Shown here one piece after another: positions 1 through 5,594 of a DNA stretch of 5,986 nt (position 1 is the stretch's first letter; every line of letters begins with the position of its first letter). The translations under genes were made by a program, and so were the position numbers. The notes under the pieces are model-generated. The model saw only the letters and a list, made by a program, of their open reading frames with translations, was not told the DNA's origin and ran no database searches. Source of the stretch: Gammaproteobacteria bacterium (GTDB taxonomy: Bacteria; Pseudomonadota; Gammaproteobacteria; S144-34); contig WFOW01000071.1 in assembly GCA_015487895.1 (NCBI GenBank), positions 1 to 5,986 of the forward strand. Reading direction: 5' to 3'.

Positions 1-48
1 CTGGTCGCGCAGGCGCGCCTCGCCCCGGTCGTCCGTCTCCTCCGCCAC
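1..48 (-). CDS. hflD: Probable start of HflD (lysogenization regulator homologue), partial
   Basis: Reading leftward from a GTG at 48-46, 16 codons run to the window edge and give MAEETDDRGEARLRDQ. The segment RLRDQ resembles the N-terminus of many HflD proteins, where it precedes a conserved TLALAG-like stretch that would lie outside this window. The stronger argument is position: hflD lies directly downstream of mnmA, on the same strand, in E. coli and Pseudomonas. HflD is a peripheral inner-membrane protein, named in E. coli for its effect on phage lambda lysogenization through CII. No convincing Shine-Dalgarno precedes the GTG, and the frame stays open upstream through at least 111, so the start is uncertain. 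The 290-nt gap after mnmA suggests it may be transcribed separately from mnmA or only weakly with it. With only 16 residues visible, the identification rests mainly on synteny. Confidence 0.5.
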   Translation of the reverse strand, partial: MAEETDDRGEARLRDQ

Positions 49-94
49 GGGGCAAAAGGTACAGGAAACGCCGGTGCGCGTGCCACGCGCGGCT

Positions 95-136
95 TCGGGC
101 GACAGGTTACGGGGGACGGGTGACGGGTTACGGGAG
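95..136 (+). repeat. Heptad tandem repeat block 1 (six ACGGGNN units)
   Basis: Six consecutive 7-bp units are visible: TCGGGCG, ACAGGTT, ACGGGGG, ACGGGTG, ACGGGTT, ACGGGAG. The last four share ACGGG exactly and vary only in the last two positions. The first two are more diverged. The G-runs at 111-115, 118-120, 125-127 and 132-134, with loops of 2-4 nt, also fit a potential G-quadruplex on the plus strand. Confidence 0.85.
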
Positions 137-153
137 GTAACCGCGCACCAGAG

Positions 154-181
154 GCGGGAGACGGGGGTCGGGAGGCGAGGG
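154..181 (+). repeat. Heptad tandem repeat block 2 (four diverged units)
   Basis: Four in-register 7-bp units in the same orientation as block 1: GCGGGAG, ACGGGGG, TCGGGAG, GCGAGGG. The first three keep CGGG in the same register. The block lies in the loop between the arms of the larger inverted repeat. Its G-runs (156-158, 163-167, 170-172, 179-181) form a second possible G-quadruplex motif. Confidence 0.7.
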
Positions 182-211
182 TTGGTGCGCGCTCCGCGCG
201 CGGCCGTTTCT

Positions 212-239
212 TTCGCGTCTCCCGTCACCCGTCTCCCGT
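212..239 (-). repeat. Heptad tandem repeat block 3 (inverted orientation)
   Basis: On the minus strand this reads ACGGGAG, ACGGGTG, ACGGGAG, ACGCGAA. These are the same units as block 1 in the opposite orientation, and they form the right arm of the inverted repeat. A single further ACGGGAG copy occurs on the plus strand at 259-265. Confidence 0.8.
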
Positions 240-316
240 ACACTTCCCCGACGCGGTCACGGGAGGATGCCGTTCCCACAGGGCCAGGCTGCAGGTTACA
301 GCCTCCGCTCTACAGC

Positions 317-337
317 ACCCCGTCAGCCGTCTCCCGC
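317..337 (-). repeat. Heptad repeat block 4, abutting the mnmA stop codon
   Basis: On the minus strand this reads GCGGGAG, ACGGCTG, ACGGGGT and begins 1 nt after the mnmA stop codon. Plus-strand bases 319-336 match 221-238 of block 3 at 17 of 18 positions, so the two blocks clearly belong to the same repeat family. Confidence 0.7.
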
Positions 338-338
338 C

Positions 339-1433
339 TCAGCCGAGGGTCTCGCAGGCGTCGATGACCGCGCCCCCCAGGCAGCGCTCGCCGTCGTACA
401 GCACCACGTACTGGCCGGGGGCGGGGGCACGCTGCGGCTCGTCGAAGGCGACGCGCAGGCGCCCGCCGCCGAGGTCCTCGACGCGGCAGGGGGCCTCCCG
501 GTGGCGGTGGCGGATGCGCGCGTGCCCGCGCCAGGGGAGGGGCGGCGGGCGTCCCGCGACCCAGCTCGCCCCCGAGGCGAGGACCGCGCGCGCCATCAGG
601 CGCGGGTGCTCGTGGCCCTGGGCCACGTAGAGGACGTTGGCGCGCGGGTCCTTGTCCACCACGTACCAGGCGCCCTCGCCGGCACCGGCCTGGCCACCGA
701 TCCCGAGGCCGGCGCGCTGGCCGATGGTGTAGTAGGCCACGCCCCGGTGCTCGCCGAGCACGCGCCCGTCCAGGGCGCGGATCTCGCCCGGGCGCGCCGG
801 CAGGTAGCGGGCAAGGAACTCGCGGAAGGGGCGCTCGCCGATGAAGCAGATGCCGGTGCTGTCGGGCCGGTCGTGGGTGGGCAGGCCCGCCGCGCGCGCC
901 AGCGCGCGCACCTCGTCCTTGGCGAGCGCGCCGACGGGGAAGAGCACCCGCTCGAGCTGGCGGGCGCTCACCGCGTGCAGGAAATAGCTCTGGTCCTTGG
1001 CGGGGTCGCAGCCCTTGAGCAGCCACAGGCCGCGGCGGCCGTGCTCGATGCGCGCGTAGTGGCCGGTCGCGACCCAGTCCGCGCCGAGGCGCCGGGCGTG
1101 GCGCAGGAAGACGCCGAACTTGATCTCGCGGTTGCAGAGCACGTCCGGGTTGGGCGTGCGCCCGGCGGCGTACTCCGAGAGGAAATGGCGAAAGACGCGC
1201 TCGCGGTACTCGCGCGCGAAGCTCACCCGGTGGAGCGGGATGCCGAGGGTCTCGCATACCCGGCGTGCGTGGGCCAGGTCCTCGGCCGCGGCGCAGAGCC
1301 CGTCCTCGTCGTCGTCCTCCCAGCTCTTCATGAACAGCCCCTCGACGCGGTAGCCCGCGCGCAGGAGCATCCAGGCGGCGACGGAGGAGTCGACGCCGCC
1401 CGAGAGGCCGACAATGACCTTCGCCGCCGGCAT
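339..1433 (-). CDS. mnmA: MnmA, tRNA-specific 2-thiouridylase (364 aa, complete)
   Basis: Cytoplasmic enzyme that activates U34 of the Lys, Glu and Gln tRNAs with ATP and inserts sulfur (delivered through IscS and the Tus relay in E. coli) to make the 2-thio part of mnm5s2U. The PP-loop SGGVDSS is at residues 11-17. The two catalytic cysteines are visible: Cys100 in DVLCNREIKF (E. coli Cys102) and Cys196 in STGICFIGERPF (E. coli Cys199). Other signatures are GRTPNPDVLCN (91-101), ATGHYAR (122-128) and KDQSYFL (146-152). The length is close to the 368 residues of the E. coli protein. The start is the ATG at 1433-1431, because the PP-loop follows at once and an AGGAGG lies at 1442-1437, although the 3-nt spacing is short. 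The frame is open far upstream, but that extension overlaps the lipoprotein gene. It lies 20 nt after the lipoprotein stop, consistent with an operon with nudJ. Confidence 0.97.
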   Translation of the reverse strand: MPAAKVIVGLSGGVDSSVAAWMLLRAGYRVEGLFMKSWEDDDEDGLCAAAEDLAHARRVCETLGIPLHRVSFAREYRERVFRHFLSEYAAGRTPNPDVLCNREIKFGVFLRHARRLGADWVATGHYARIEHGRRGLWLLKGCDPAKDQSYFLHAVSARQLERVLFPVGALAKDEVRALARAAGLPTHDRPDSTGICFIGERPFREFLARYLPARPGEIRALDGRVLGEHRGVAYYTIGQRAGLGIGGQAGAGEGAWYVVDKDPRANVLYVAQGHEHPRLMARAVLASGASWVAGRPPPLPWRGHARIRHRHREAPCRVEDLGGGRLRVAFDEPQRAPAPGQYVVLYDGERCLGGAVIDACETLG

Positions 1434-1453
1434 GCCCCTCCTCGTTTCAGGGC

Positions 1454-2074
1454 TTATCGTGGCAGGCAGGCGGGGGAGGGATCGGCCGGCGAGGGCCGCC
1501 AGCCGAGCATCCAGCGCCCGAGCGGAACCACATGGGCTGGCCGCCCGTTGTCCTCGAACCACGAGTCCACGGCCCAGCGTTCGCCCGTGCCCCGCTCGCG
1601 CATCACCGCCGTGGCGTGCGGCCAGCCCATGACAAGGTAGCCCCGGATGGCGTACCCGTCCGGCGCGTGGAAGCGCAGCAGCCCCGCATCGGCCAGCATG
1701 CGCAGGTAGGTCTCGGTGTTGAATGCCTCGTCCACGCAGTCCATCTGACCCGGACGTCCCAGACCTGGAAAGGTTCCGCCGAGATCGGCCACGGTGCCGG
1801 TCCTGGGGCCGACCAGGCGCTCGAGCAGCCCGATGGCGCAGGCGACCGCGCGCCGCTCGGCCGCGGCGTCGGCTGGCGGGGGGCGGAACAGGGCCGCCAC
1901 GCGTGCCCACTCCGCGGGGGAAAGCGAGACCGGGGTGCGCTCCTCGCAGCCATGGCCATGGCATACCGAGAAGGCTCCAGGCCGGGGTGCGGGACGTCCG
2001 TCGTCGAGCGGCGGCAGGGTGCAGCCCGTGGCCAGGGCGAGGCCGAGGGCGGCGAGCGCGCGCGTGCCCTTCAT
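1454..2074 (-). CDS. Probable lipoprotein of unknown function, possible transglutaminase/papain-like fold (206 aa)
   Basis: I recognise no named gene. Residues 1-17 are a short basic and hydrophobic signal ending in LATGC, so Cys18 could be lipidated. Alanine at -3 is not the usual leucine, and Thr at +2 favours the outer membrane over inner-membrane retention. A compact CHGHGC motif (38-43) follows, with two cysteines and two histidines. The C-terminal half contains QMDCVDEAFNTETYL (110-124), GWPHATAV (150-157) and WAVDSWFEDNG (167-177). The order Cys113, His153, Asp170, with the His and Asp in strand-like segments, resembles the triad of transglutaminase/papain-like enzymes; this is inference from pattern only. 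The ATG at 2074 overlaps the nudJ stop by 4 nt (ATGA), and GAGG lies at 2082-2079. This indicates translational coupling. E. coli has no gene between nudJ and mnmA. Confidence 0.85.
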   Translation of the reverse strand: MKGTRALAALGLALATGCTLPPLDDGRPAPRPGAFSVCHGHGCEERTPVSLSPAEWARVAALFRPPPADAAAERRAVACAIGLLERLVGPRTGTVADLGGTFPGLGRPGQMDCVDEAFNTETYLRMLADAGLLRFHAPDGYAIRGYLVMGWPHATAVMRERGTGERWAVDSWFEDNGRPAHVVPLGRWMLGWRPSPADPSPACLPR

Positions 2075-2529
2075 GGCACCTCGACGAGGAGGTCGAGCGG
2101 CCAGCGGCGGCCGGCGAGGTGGTCCTCGACCGCGCGCAGCACCAGCGGGCTGCGCAGGGGCAGGGGGCCCTTCCCGGCCGCCGCCGCCCGCACGGCCTGC
2201 GGGGCGAGCCAGCGTGTGCCGAGGATGCCGCGGTCGAGGGGGCCGCGCGGGCCCGAGTCGTCCAGCTCGCCGCAGAATGCCAGCCGCAGGTAGGTCCGGC
2301 CGGACGGCGCCTCCCAGCGGTAGAGCCCCACGATGCCGGTCGGGCGGAAGGGCCAGCCGGTCTCCTCGAGCGCCTCGCGCGCAGCGGCCTGGGGCAGGCT
2401 CTCGCCGGGGTCGAGGTGGCCGGCCGGCTGGTTGAGAACCACGGTGCCGTCCACCTCCTCCTCGACCAGGAGGAAACGCCCGCCGCGCTCGACCACGGCA
2501 GCGACCGTCACGTGCGGTGCCCAGCCCAT
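2071..2529 (-). CDS. nudJ: NudJ-type Nudix hydrolase (152 aa, complete)
   Basis: Nudix pyrophosphatase. E. coli NudJ (YmfB, 153 aa) hydrolyses nucleoside di- and triphosphates and HMP-PP, an intermediate of thiamine synthesis. Substrate cannot be read from sequence alone. The N-terminus (PHVTVAAVV, 5-13) and NQPAGHLDPGESL (33-45) closely follow the E. coli protein. The Nudix box runs from Gly37 to Trp59: Gly37, Glu43, Arg51-Glu52, Glu55-Glu56 and Gly58 are all present, so metal binding and catalysis should be intact. Ala53 replaces the usual bulky hydrophobic residue. RSPLV and a RRWPLDLL motif near the end are also typical. The start ATG at 2529 is preceded by GGGGAG. It is the first gene of the leftward unit and abuts mnmA's neighbourhood as in E. 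coli and Pseudomonas, except for the intervening lipoprotein gene. Confidence 0.92.
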   Translation of the reverse strand: MGWAPHVTVAAVVERGGRFLLVEEEVDGTVVLNQPAGHLDPGESLPQAAAREALEETGWPFRPTGIVGLYRWEAPSGRTYLRLAFCGELDDSGPRGPLDRGILGTRWLAPQAVRAAAAGKGPLPLRSPLVLRAVEDHLAGRRWPLDLLVEVP

Positions 2530-2628
2530 TGGCTCCCCACTCTAGCAGACCCGTGCCGCAGGGTCGCCATACGGCGGCCCCCGGCGGGGAGGCATGTCCG
2601 GCCTTCGGCACGCGGCGGGCATTCGCAG

Positions 2629-2657
2629 TTCAGAAAACCGCTCCATATGCCGATAAT
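2629..2657 (+). promoter_or_regulatory. Candidate sigma70 promoter of the GGDEF-EAL gene
   Basis: TTCAGA at 2629-2634 (4 of 6 to TTGACA) and GATAAT at 2652-2657 (5 of 6 to TATAAT) are separated by exactly 17 nt, within one of the few AT-rich patches of the window. The expected start of transcription is near 2664, giving a leader of about 39 nt to the ATG at 2703. A GGGAGG at 2690-2695 lies 7 nt before that ATG. Confidence 0.6.
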
Positions 2658-2670
2658 TGACGACATACGG
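2643..2670. promoter_or_regulatory. Imperfect 28-bp dyad over the -10 element (possible operator)
   Basis: The half-sites CCATATGCCGATAA (2643-2656) and, reversed, CCGTATGTCGTCAA (2670-2657) match at 10 of 14 positions around an AATT centre at 2655-2658. The dyad covers the -10 hexamer and the expected transcription start, a position typical of repressor sites. It matches no operator that I recognise. A dyad this good would arise by chance roughly once in twenty regions of this size, so it remains a candidate. Confidence 0.3.
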
Positions 2671-2702
2671 AATTGAAGGAAGGACGTCCGGGAGGGCAGG
2701 CC

Positions 2703-5594
2703 ATGTGGCGGAGCATCCGCGGGCGCTTCGCGGCGATCGCAGGGGCGGCGGTCGCAGCCGCCCTGGTGGCGGCGGCCTATGGGACCTGGAAGGTGGGTGG
2801 GACCGCCCGGAACGCGGGTGCTGCCGCGCTCGCCCAGGAGCGGGTGGGAAGGCTCCTCGGGGATCTCTCCGGGGAGGTGCGCACGGCCGAGCTCGCCCTT
2901 TACCGGTACCTGACCTTCCTCGAGGATTCCGACCGCCTCATGGCGCAGGCCGCGCTGGAACGGGCCCGTGAGGCGGCAACGGCCCTGAAGGACGACCCGG
3001 TGGTGGGTGCCGATGCCGTGCTTCGCACCGAGACGGAGAGCCTCCTCCGGGCGCTGGACATGATCGGGGAGGCTGCCGGGAAGGTGATCGACCGGCTCGA
3101 GAGCGCGGCCAAGCGCTACCCCGGAATGCCCATCCTTCTCGGGGAGCTGTTCCCTCTCAACCAGGCATTCCTGGACGGGGTGCGGGGGGCTCTGCAGGCC
3201 GCGGAGGAGGCGGAGCGCGACGGCGAGGCAGGGGCCCGCGAGACCGTCGATCTGCTGTGGCGCCTGCGCTATGCCTGGTCCCAGCAGATCAGCAACGTGC
3301 GGCTGTTCATCGCCAACCGCTCCGGGATCTTCGGGGACCCGCAGCGCGCCATGGCCGCCAATCTCGCCGACCGCCGGCTGTACGTGGAGGAGATCGCCGC
3401 GCTGCTCGATCGGCTCGAGAGGATGGCGGCGGAAGGGCGCCTGCCGTTCGGCGTGGAGGAGACCGTCGCGGAGCTGCGGCGGGTCCACGAGCGCTACGAG
3501 AAGGTGCTCACGGAGGTGATCCGCATCTACCGTTCCGACCGCTGGCGTGCCGAGCTGCCGCTCCTGAGAGGGAAGCTGATCCCGGCGCAGGGGGCCTTCT
3601 GGGGGGCGGTGGCCCGCCTGCGCGACCGCATCTCCACCTTGGCACGGGAGCATGGCTCGGCCTATGTGCACGTGGCGTCGACCCTCTCGGCGATTCTGTG
3701 GACGTTCGCCCTCGGGATGGCGCTGCTGATGGCGGCGGCGTACGCCGGGTTCGACCGCTTGGTCTACCGTCCCCTGAAGATGGTGGCGCGAGCGATGGAG
3801 CGCGAGGGGGCGAACGCAGAGCCTTCCCCCCTGCCCCGGACGAACGTGCATGAGGTGCGCAGCCTGGTGCGTGCCTTCGAGGGCATGCGCGCCCAGGTCC
3901 ACCAGCGCGAGCGCCGGCTGCGCGCCATCCTCGATTATGCCGCGGAGGCGGTGATCACGATCGACGCCGAAGGGCGGATCGAGGGCTTCAACCGGGCGGC
4001 GGAGCGGCTGTTCGGATGGCGGGAGGATGAGGTGGCCGGGCGCGGCTTCGAGGTGCTCGTTCCCCCCGAGGAGCGCGCCCGGGCGCGTCGCTGGCTGCGC
4101 CGCCTCGTGCGGCGGGGTGGGGGGGCGCAGCCGCGTCCCGTGACGGGCCAGGGCCTGCGCCGGGACGGGGGGCGCTTTGCGCTCGAGCTCTCGGTGAGCG
4201 TGCTCGACGTGGAGGGCAAGCGCCTCATCACGGTGCTGGTCTCCGACGTGAGCGAGCGAGAGGCCATGATGGCCCACCTGCGCGAGCTCGCCGAGCGCGA
4301 CCCCCTCACCGGCGTATACAACCGCCACTACCTGATGCAGGAGCTGGATCGGGCCATCGAGCGCGCCCGGCGAGGCCATGGCGGTTGCAGCGCGCTTCTG
4401 TACATCGATCTGGACAACTTCAAGTTCGTCAACGACAGCTTCGGGCATCTCGCGGGCGACCGGGTGCTGCGCGAGGTGACCGCGATGCTGGCACGACGGG
4501 TGCGGCGCGGCGATGTGCTCGCGCGTCTGGGCGGCGACGAGTTCGCCGTGCTCCTCCACGGGGTGGACGGAGCGGCCGCAGCGTTGGCCGCGGCCGATGA
4601 CTACCGGCGCCTGCTCGCCGACTACAGCGTCCACCATGAGGGCGGGAGCATCCATGTGGGCTGCTCGATAGGGGTCGCGGTGCTCGGTCCCGACGTGCAC
4701 AGCCGCGAGGACCTGCTGGCGCGCGCGGACGTGGCGGTGCAGCTCGCCAAGCGGGCGGGGCGCAACCGCGTGCATCTCTTCCGTCCCGAGGACCACGGGG
4801 ACATCGAGAGCATGTCGGCCGACATCGGCTGGGTGCGCCGCATCCGCCGCGCCATCGCCGAGGATCGCTTCGTGCTCGCCCTGCAGCCGATCGTCTGCTG
4901 CGGCACGCGCACGGTGTGCGGGCACGAGGCGCTCGTGCGCCTGCTGGACGAGAGGGGGACGGCGGTGCTGCCCGGCGGCTTTCTGCCCGCGGCCGAGCGC
5001 TTCGGCCTGATGGGCGAGATCGACCGATGGGTGATCGAGCGTGCCCTCGCGCAGCTTGCCGCCGGAGCGGCGGGCGGCGGGACCCTGTCGATCAACCTCT
5101 CGGCGCAGTCGGTGGGGGATCCGGGCATGCTGGATTTCATCACCCGCGCCGTGCACGAGACCGGCGTCGATCCGCGCAGGCTGTGCTTCGAGATCACCGA
5201 GACCGTGGCCATCACGAGCATGGAACGTGCGCGCGAGCTCCTGGGGGGGCTCAGACGGCTGGGGTGCCGCTCCGCGCTCGACGACTTCGGTGTCGGCTAC
5301 TCCTCCTTCGCCTACCTCAAGGACCTGCCGGTGGACCGGGTCAAGATCGACGGCTCATTCGTGCACGGGATCGAGGGGGACCGGCTCAAGCACGCCATGG
5401 TGCGCGCCATGAACGATGTCGCCCACGCCCTCGGCAAGCAGACGGTGGCCGAGCGCGTGGAGACCGAGGGTGAGCTCGCGGTCCTGCGCGAGATCGGCGT
5501 CGACTGCGCCCAGGGCTATCTCTTCGGGCGTCCCGAGGTGGTGGCGGCTCCGGAGGCGGCGCCGGTGCGGCGTGCGGGCGGCGCCGAGGGCTGA
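2703..5594 (+). CDS. Membrane-bound sensor cyclic-di-GMP enzyme, helical sensor-HAMP-PAS-GGDEF-EAL (963 aa)
   Basis: Inner-membrane protein predicted to make and degrade cyclic-di-GMP. TM1 is about residues 9-29. A largely helical periplasmic domain covers about 30-322, TM2 about 324-350, HAMP 351-403 (Pro357, Glu in NVHEVRSL) and PAS about 404-520. The GGDEF domain (about 525-695) has DPLTGVYNR (533-541), IDLDNFK (568-574) with metal ligand Asp569, an intact GGDEF (610-614) and an RxxD inhibitory site (RRGD, 601-604). The EAL domain (about 705-945) keeps Glu742 of EAL, Asn798, Glu830, Asp860-Asp861, Lys881, Glu917, Glu920 and Gln937 (QGYLFGRP). Both activities are therefore predicted; which one dominates cannot be read from sequence. 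The ATG at 2703 has GGGAGG 7 nt upstream. A TTG at 2673 would add 10 residues but lacks a ribosome site. The ligand is unknown. It occupies the rluE position of the E. coli order. Confidence 0.95.
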   Translation: MWRSIRGRFAAIAGAAVAAALVAAAYGTWKVGGTARNAGAAALAQERVGRLLGDLSGEVRTAELALYRYLTFLEDSDRLMAQAALERAREAATALKDDPVVGADAVLRTETESLLRALDMIGEAAGKVIDRLESAAKRYPGMPILLGELFPLNQAFLDGVRGALQAAEEAERDGEAGARETVDLLWRLRYAWSQQISNVRLFIANRSGIFGDPQRAMAANLADRRLYVEEIAALLDRLERMAAEGRLPFGVEETVAELRRVHERYEKVLTEVIRIYRSDRWRAELPLLRGKLIPAQGAFWGAVARLRDRISTLAREHGSAYVHVASTLSAILWTFALGMALLMAAAYAGFDRLVYRPLKMVARAMEREGANAEPSPLPRTNVHEVRSLVRAFEGMRAQVHQRERRLRAILDYAAEAVITIDAEGRIEGFNRAAERLFGWREDEVAGRGFEVLVPPEERARARRWLRRLVRRGGGAQPRPVTGQGLRRDGGRFALELSVSVLDVEGKRLITVLVSDVSEREAMMAHLRELAERDPLTGVYNRHYLMQELDRAIERARRGHGGCSALLYIDLDNFKFVNDSFGHLAGDRVLREVTAMLARRVRRGDVLARLGGDEFAVLLHGVDGAAAALAAADDYRRLLADYSVHHEGGSIHVGCSIGVAVLGPDVHSREDLLARADVAVQLAKRAGRNRVHLFRPEDHGDIESMSADIGWVRRIRRAIAEDRFVLALQPIVCCGTRTVCGHEALVRLLDERGTAVLPGGFLPAAERFGLMGEIDRWVIERALAQLAAGAAGGGTLSINLSAQSVGDPGMLDFITRAVHETGVDPRRLCFEITETVAITSMERARELLGGLRRLGCRSALDDFGVGYSSFAYLKDLPVDRVKIDGSFVHGIEGDRLKHAMVRAMNDVAHALGKQTVAERVETEGELAVLREIGVDCAQGYLFGRPEVVAAPEAAPVRRAGGAEG

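Larger units (their letters stand above)
108..240. repeat. Nested inverted repeat (arms 108-131 and 217-240)
   Basis: Bases 108-131 and the reverse complement of 217-240 match at 21 of 24 positions. Inside this, 142-150 is perfectly complementary to 183-191 (9 bp, unit CGCGCACCA). A 10-bp self-palindrome, CCGCGCGCGG, lies at 194-203. Together they could fold as a large branched hairpin in a transcript from either strand, or as a cruciform. It may be a decayed mobile or REP-like intergenic element. No transposase or target-site duplication was identified. Confidence 0.65.
49..338. other. Intergenic spacer between mnmA and probable hflD, repeat-rich
   Basis: This 290-nt stretch has no convincing gene. 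Reading frames across it are short, lack family resemblance and run through period-7 repeats, which is incompatible with a conserved reading frame. It contains four blocks of diverged heptads (95-136, 154-181, 212-239, 317-337) and a nested inverted repeat. A small stem (286-291 with 299-304) lies 35-53 nt past the mnmA stop. No T-tract follows that stem on the minus strand, so no standard intrinsic terminator for mnmA is visible. No strong hflD promoter could be picked out. Confidence 0.7.
2530..2702. promoter_or_regulatory. Divergent intergenic region between nudJ and the GGDEF-EAL gene
   Basis: This 173-nt region separates the two oppositely oriented genes. Most of it is GC-rich and featureless. 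An AT-richer island at about 2625-2675 holds the rightward promoter and a dyad. No small gene or intrinsic terminator was seen. For nudJ the only -10-like hexamer close to the gene is TAGAGT (2544-2539, minus strand), which lies too near the start codon to leave room for the Shine-Dalgarno. Confidence 0.7.

Noticed and set aside
286..304. Stem-loop AGGCTG/CAGCCT downstream of mnmA, considered as an intrinsic terminator.
   Set aside because: The stem is only 6 bp with a 7-nt loop, and no T-tract follows on the minus strand.
95..337. The repeat blocks considered as a CRISPR array.
   Set aside because: Units are 7 bp, contiguous, diverged and in mixed orientations, with no regular spacers and no cas genes in the window.
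267..1640. A 457-codon open frame on the plus strand opposite mnmA.
   Set aside because: It is antisense to mnmA, runs through the repeat spacer and part of the lipoprotein gene, and its translation has low-complexity Ala/Arg/Val content with no family motif.
1434..1964. A 177-residue N-terminal extension of mnmA in the same frame.
   Set aside because: It overlaps the lipoprotein gene in another frame. MnmA homologues start just before the PP-loop, and a Shine-Dalgarno lies at 1442-1437 before the internal ATG.
2539..2549. An extended -10-like TGCTAGAGT on the minus strand upstream of nudJ.
   Set aside because: The -10 hexamer is only 9 nt from the start codon, so transcription would begin almost at the ATG and exclude the GGGGAG ribosome site. 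The matching -35 (GCGACC) is poor.
2075..2611. An N-terminal extension of the lipoprotein frame across nudJ.
   Set aside because: It overlaps nudJ out of frame and is Arg/Gly/Pro-rich. The internal ATG at 2074 has a GAGG upstream, a 4-nt overlap with nudJ and a signal peptide directly after it.
2673..2702. An upstream TTG start adding 10 residues to the cyclic-di-GMP enzyme.
   Set aside because: No ribosome site precedes it and it would lie only about 9 nt after the predicted transcription start. The ATG at 2703 has a well-spaced GGGAGG and puts the basic residues right before TM1.
2508..5156. An 882-codon open frame on the minus strand opposite the cyclic-di-GMP gene.
   Set aside because: It is antisense to a gene with unmistakable HAMP, PAS, GGDEF and EAL motifs. 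Its translation is His-, Arg-, Pro- and Gln-rich with no recognisable domain, which is typical of a shadow frame in very GC-rich DNA.
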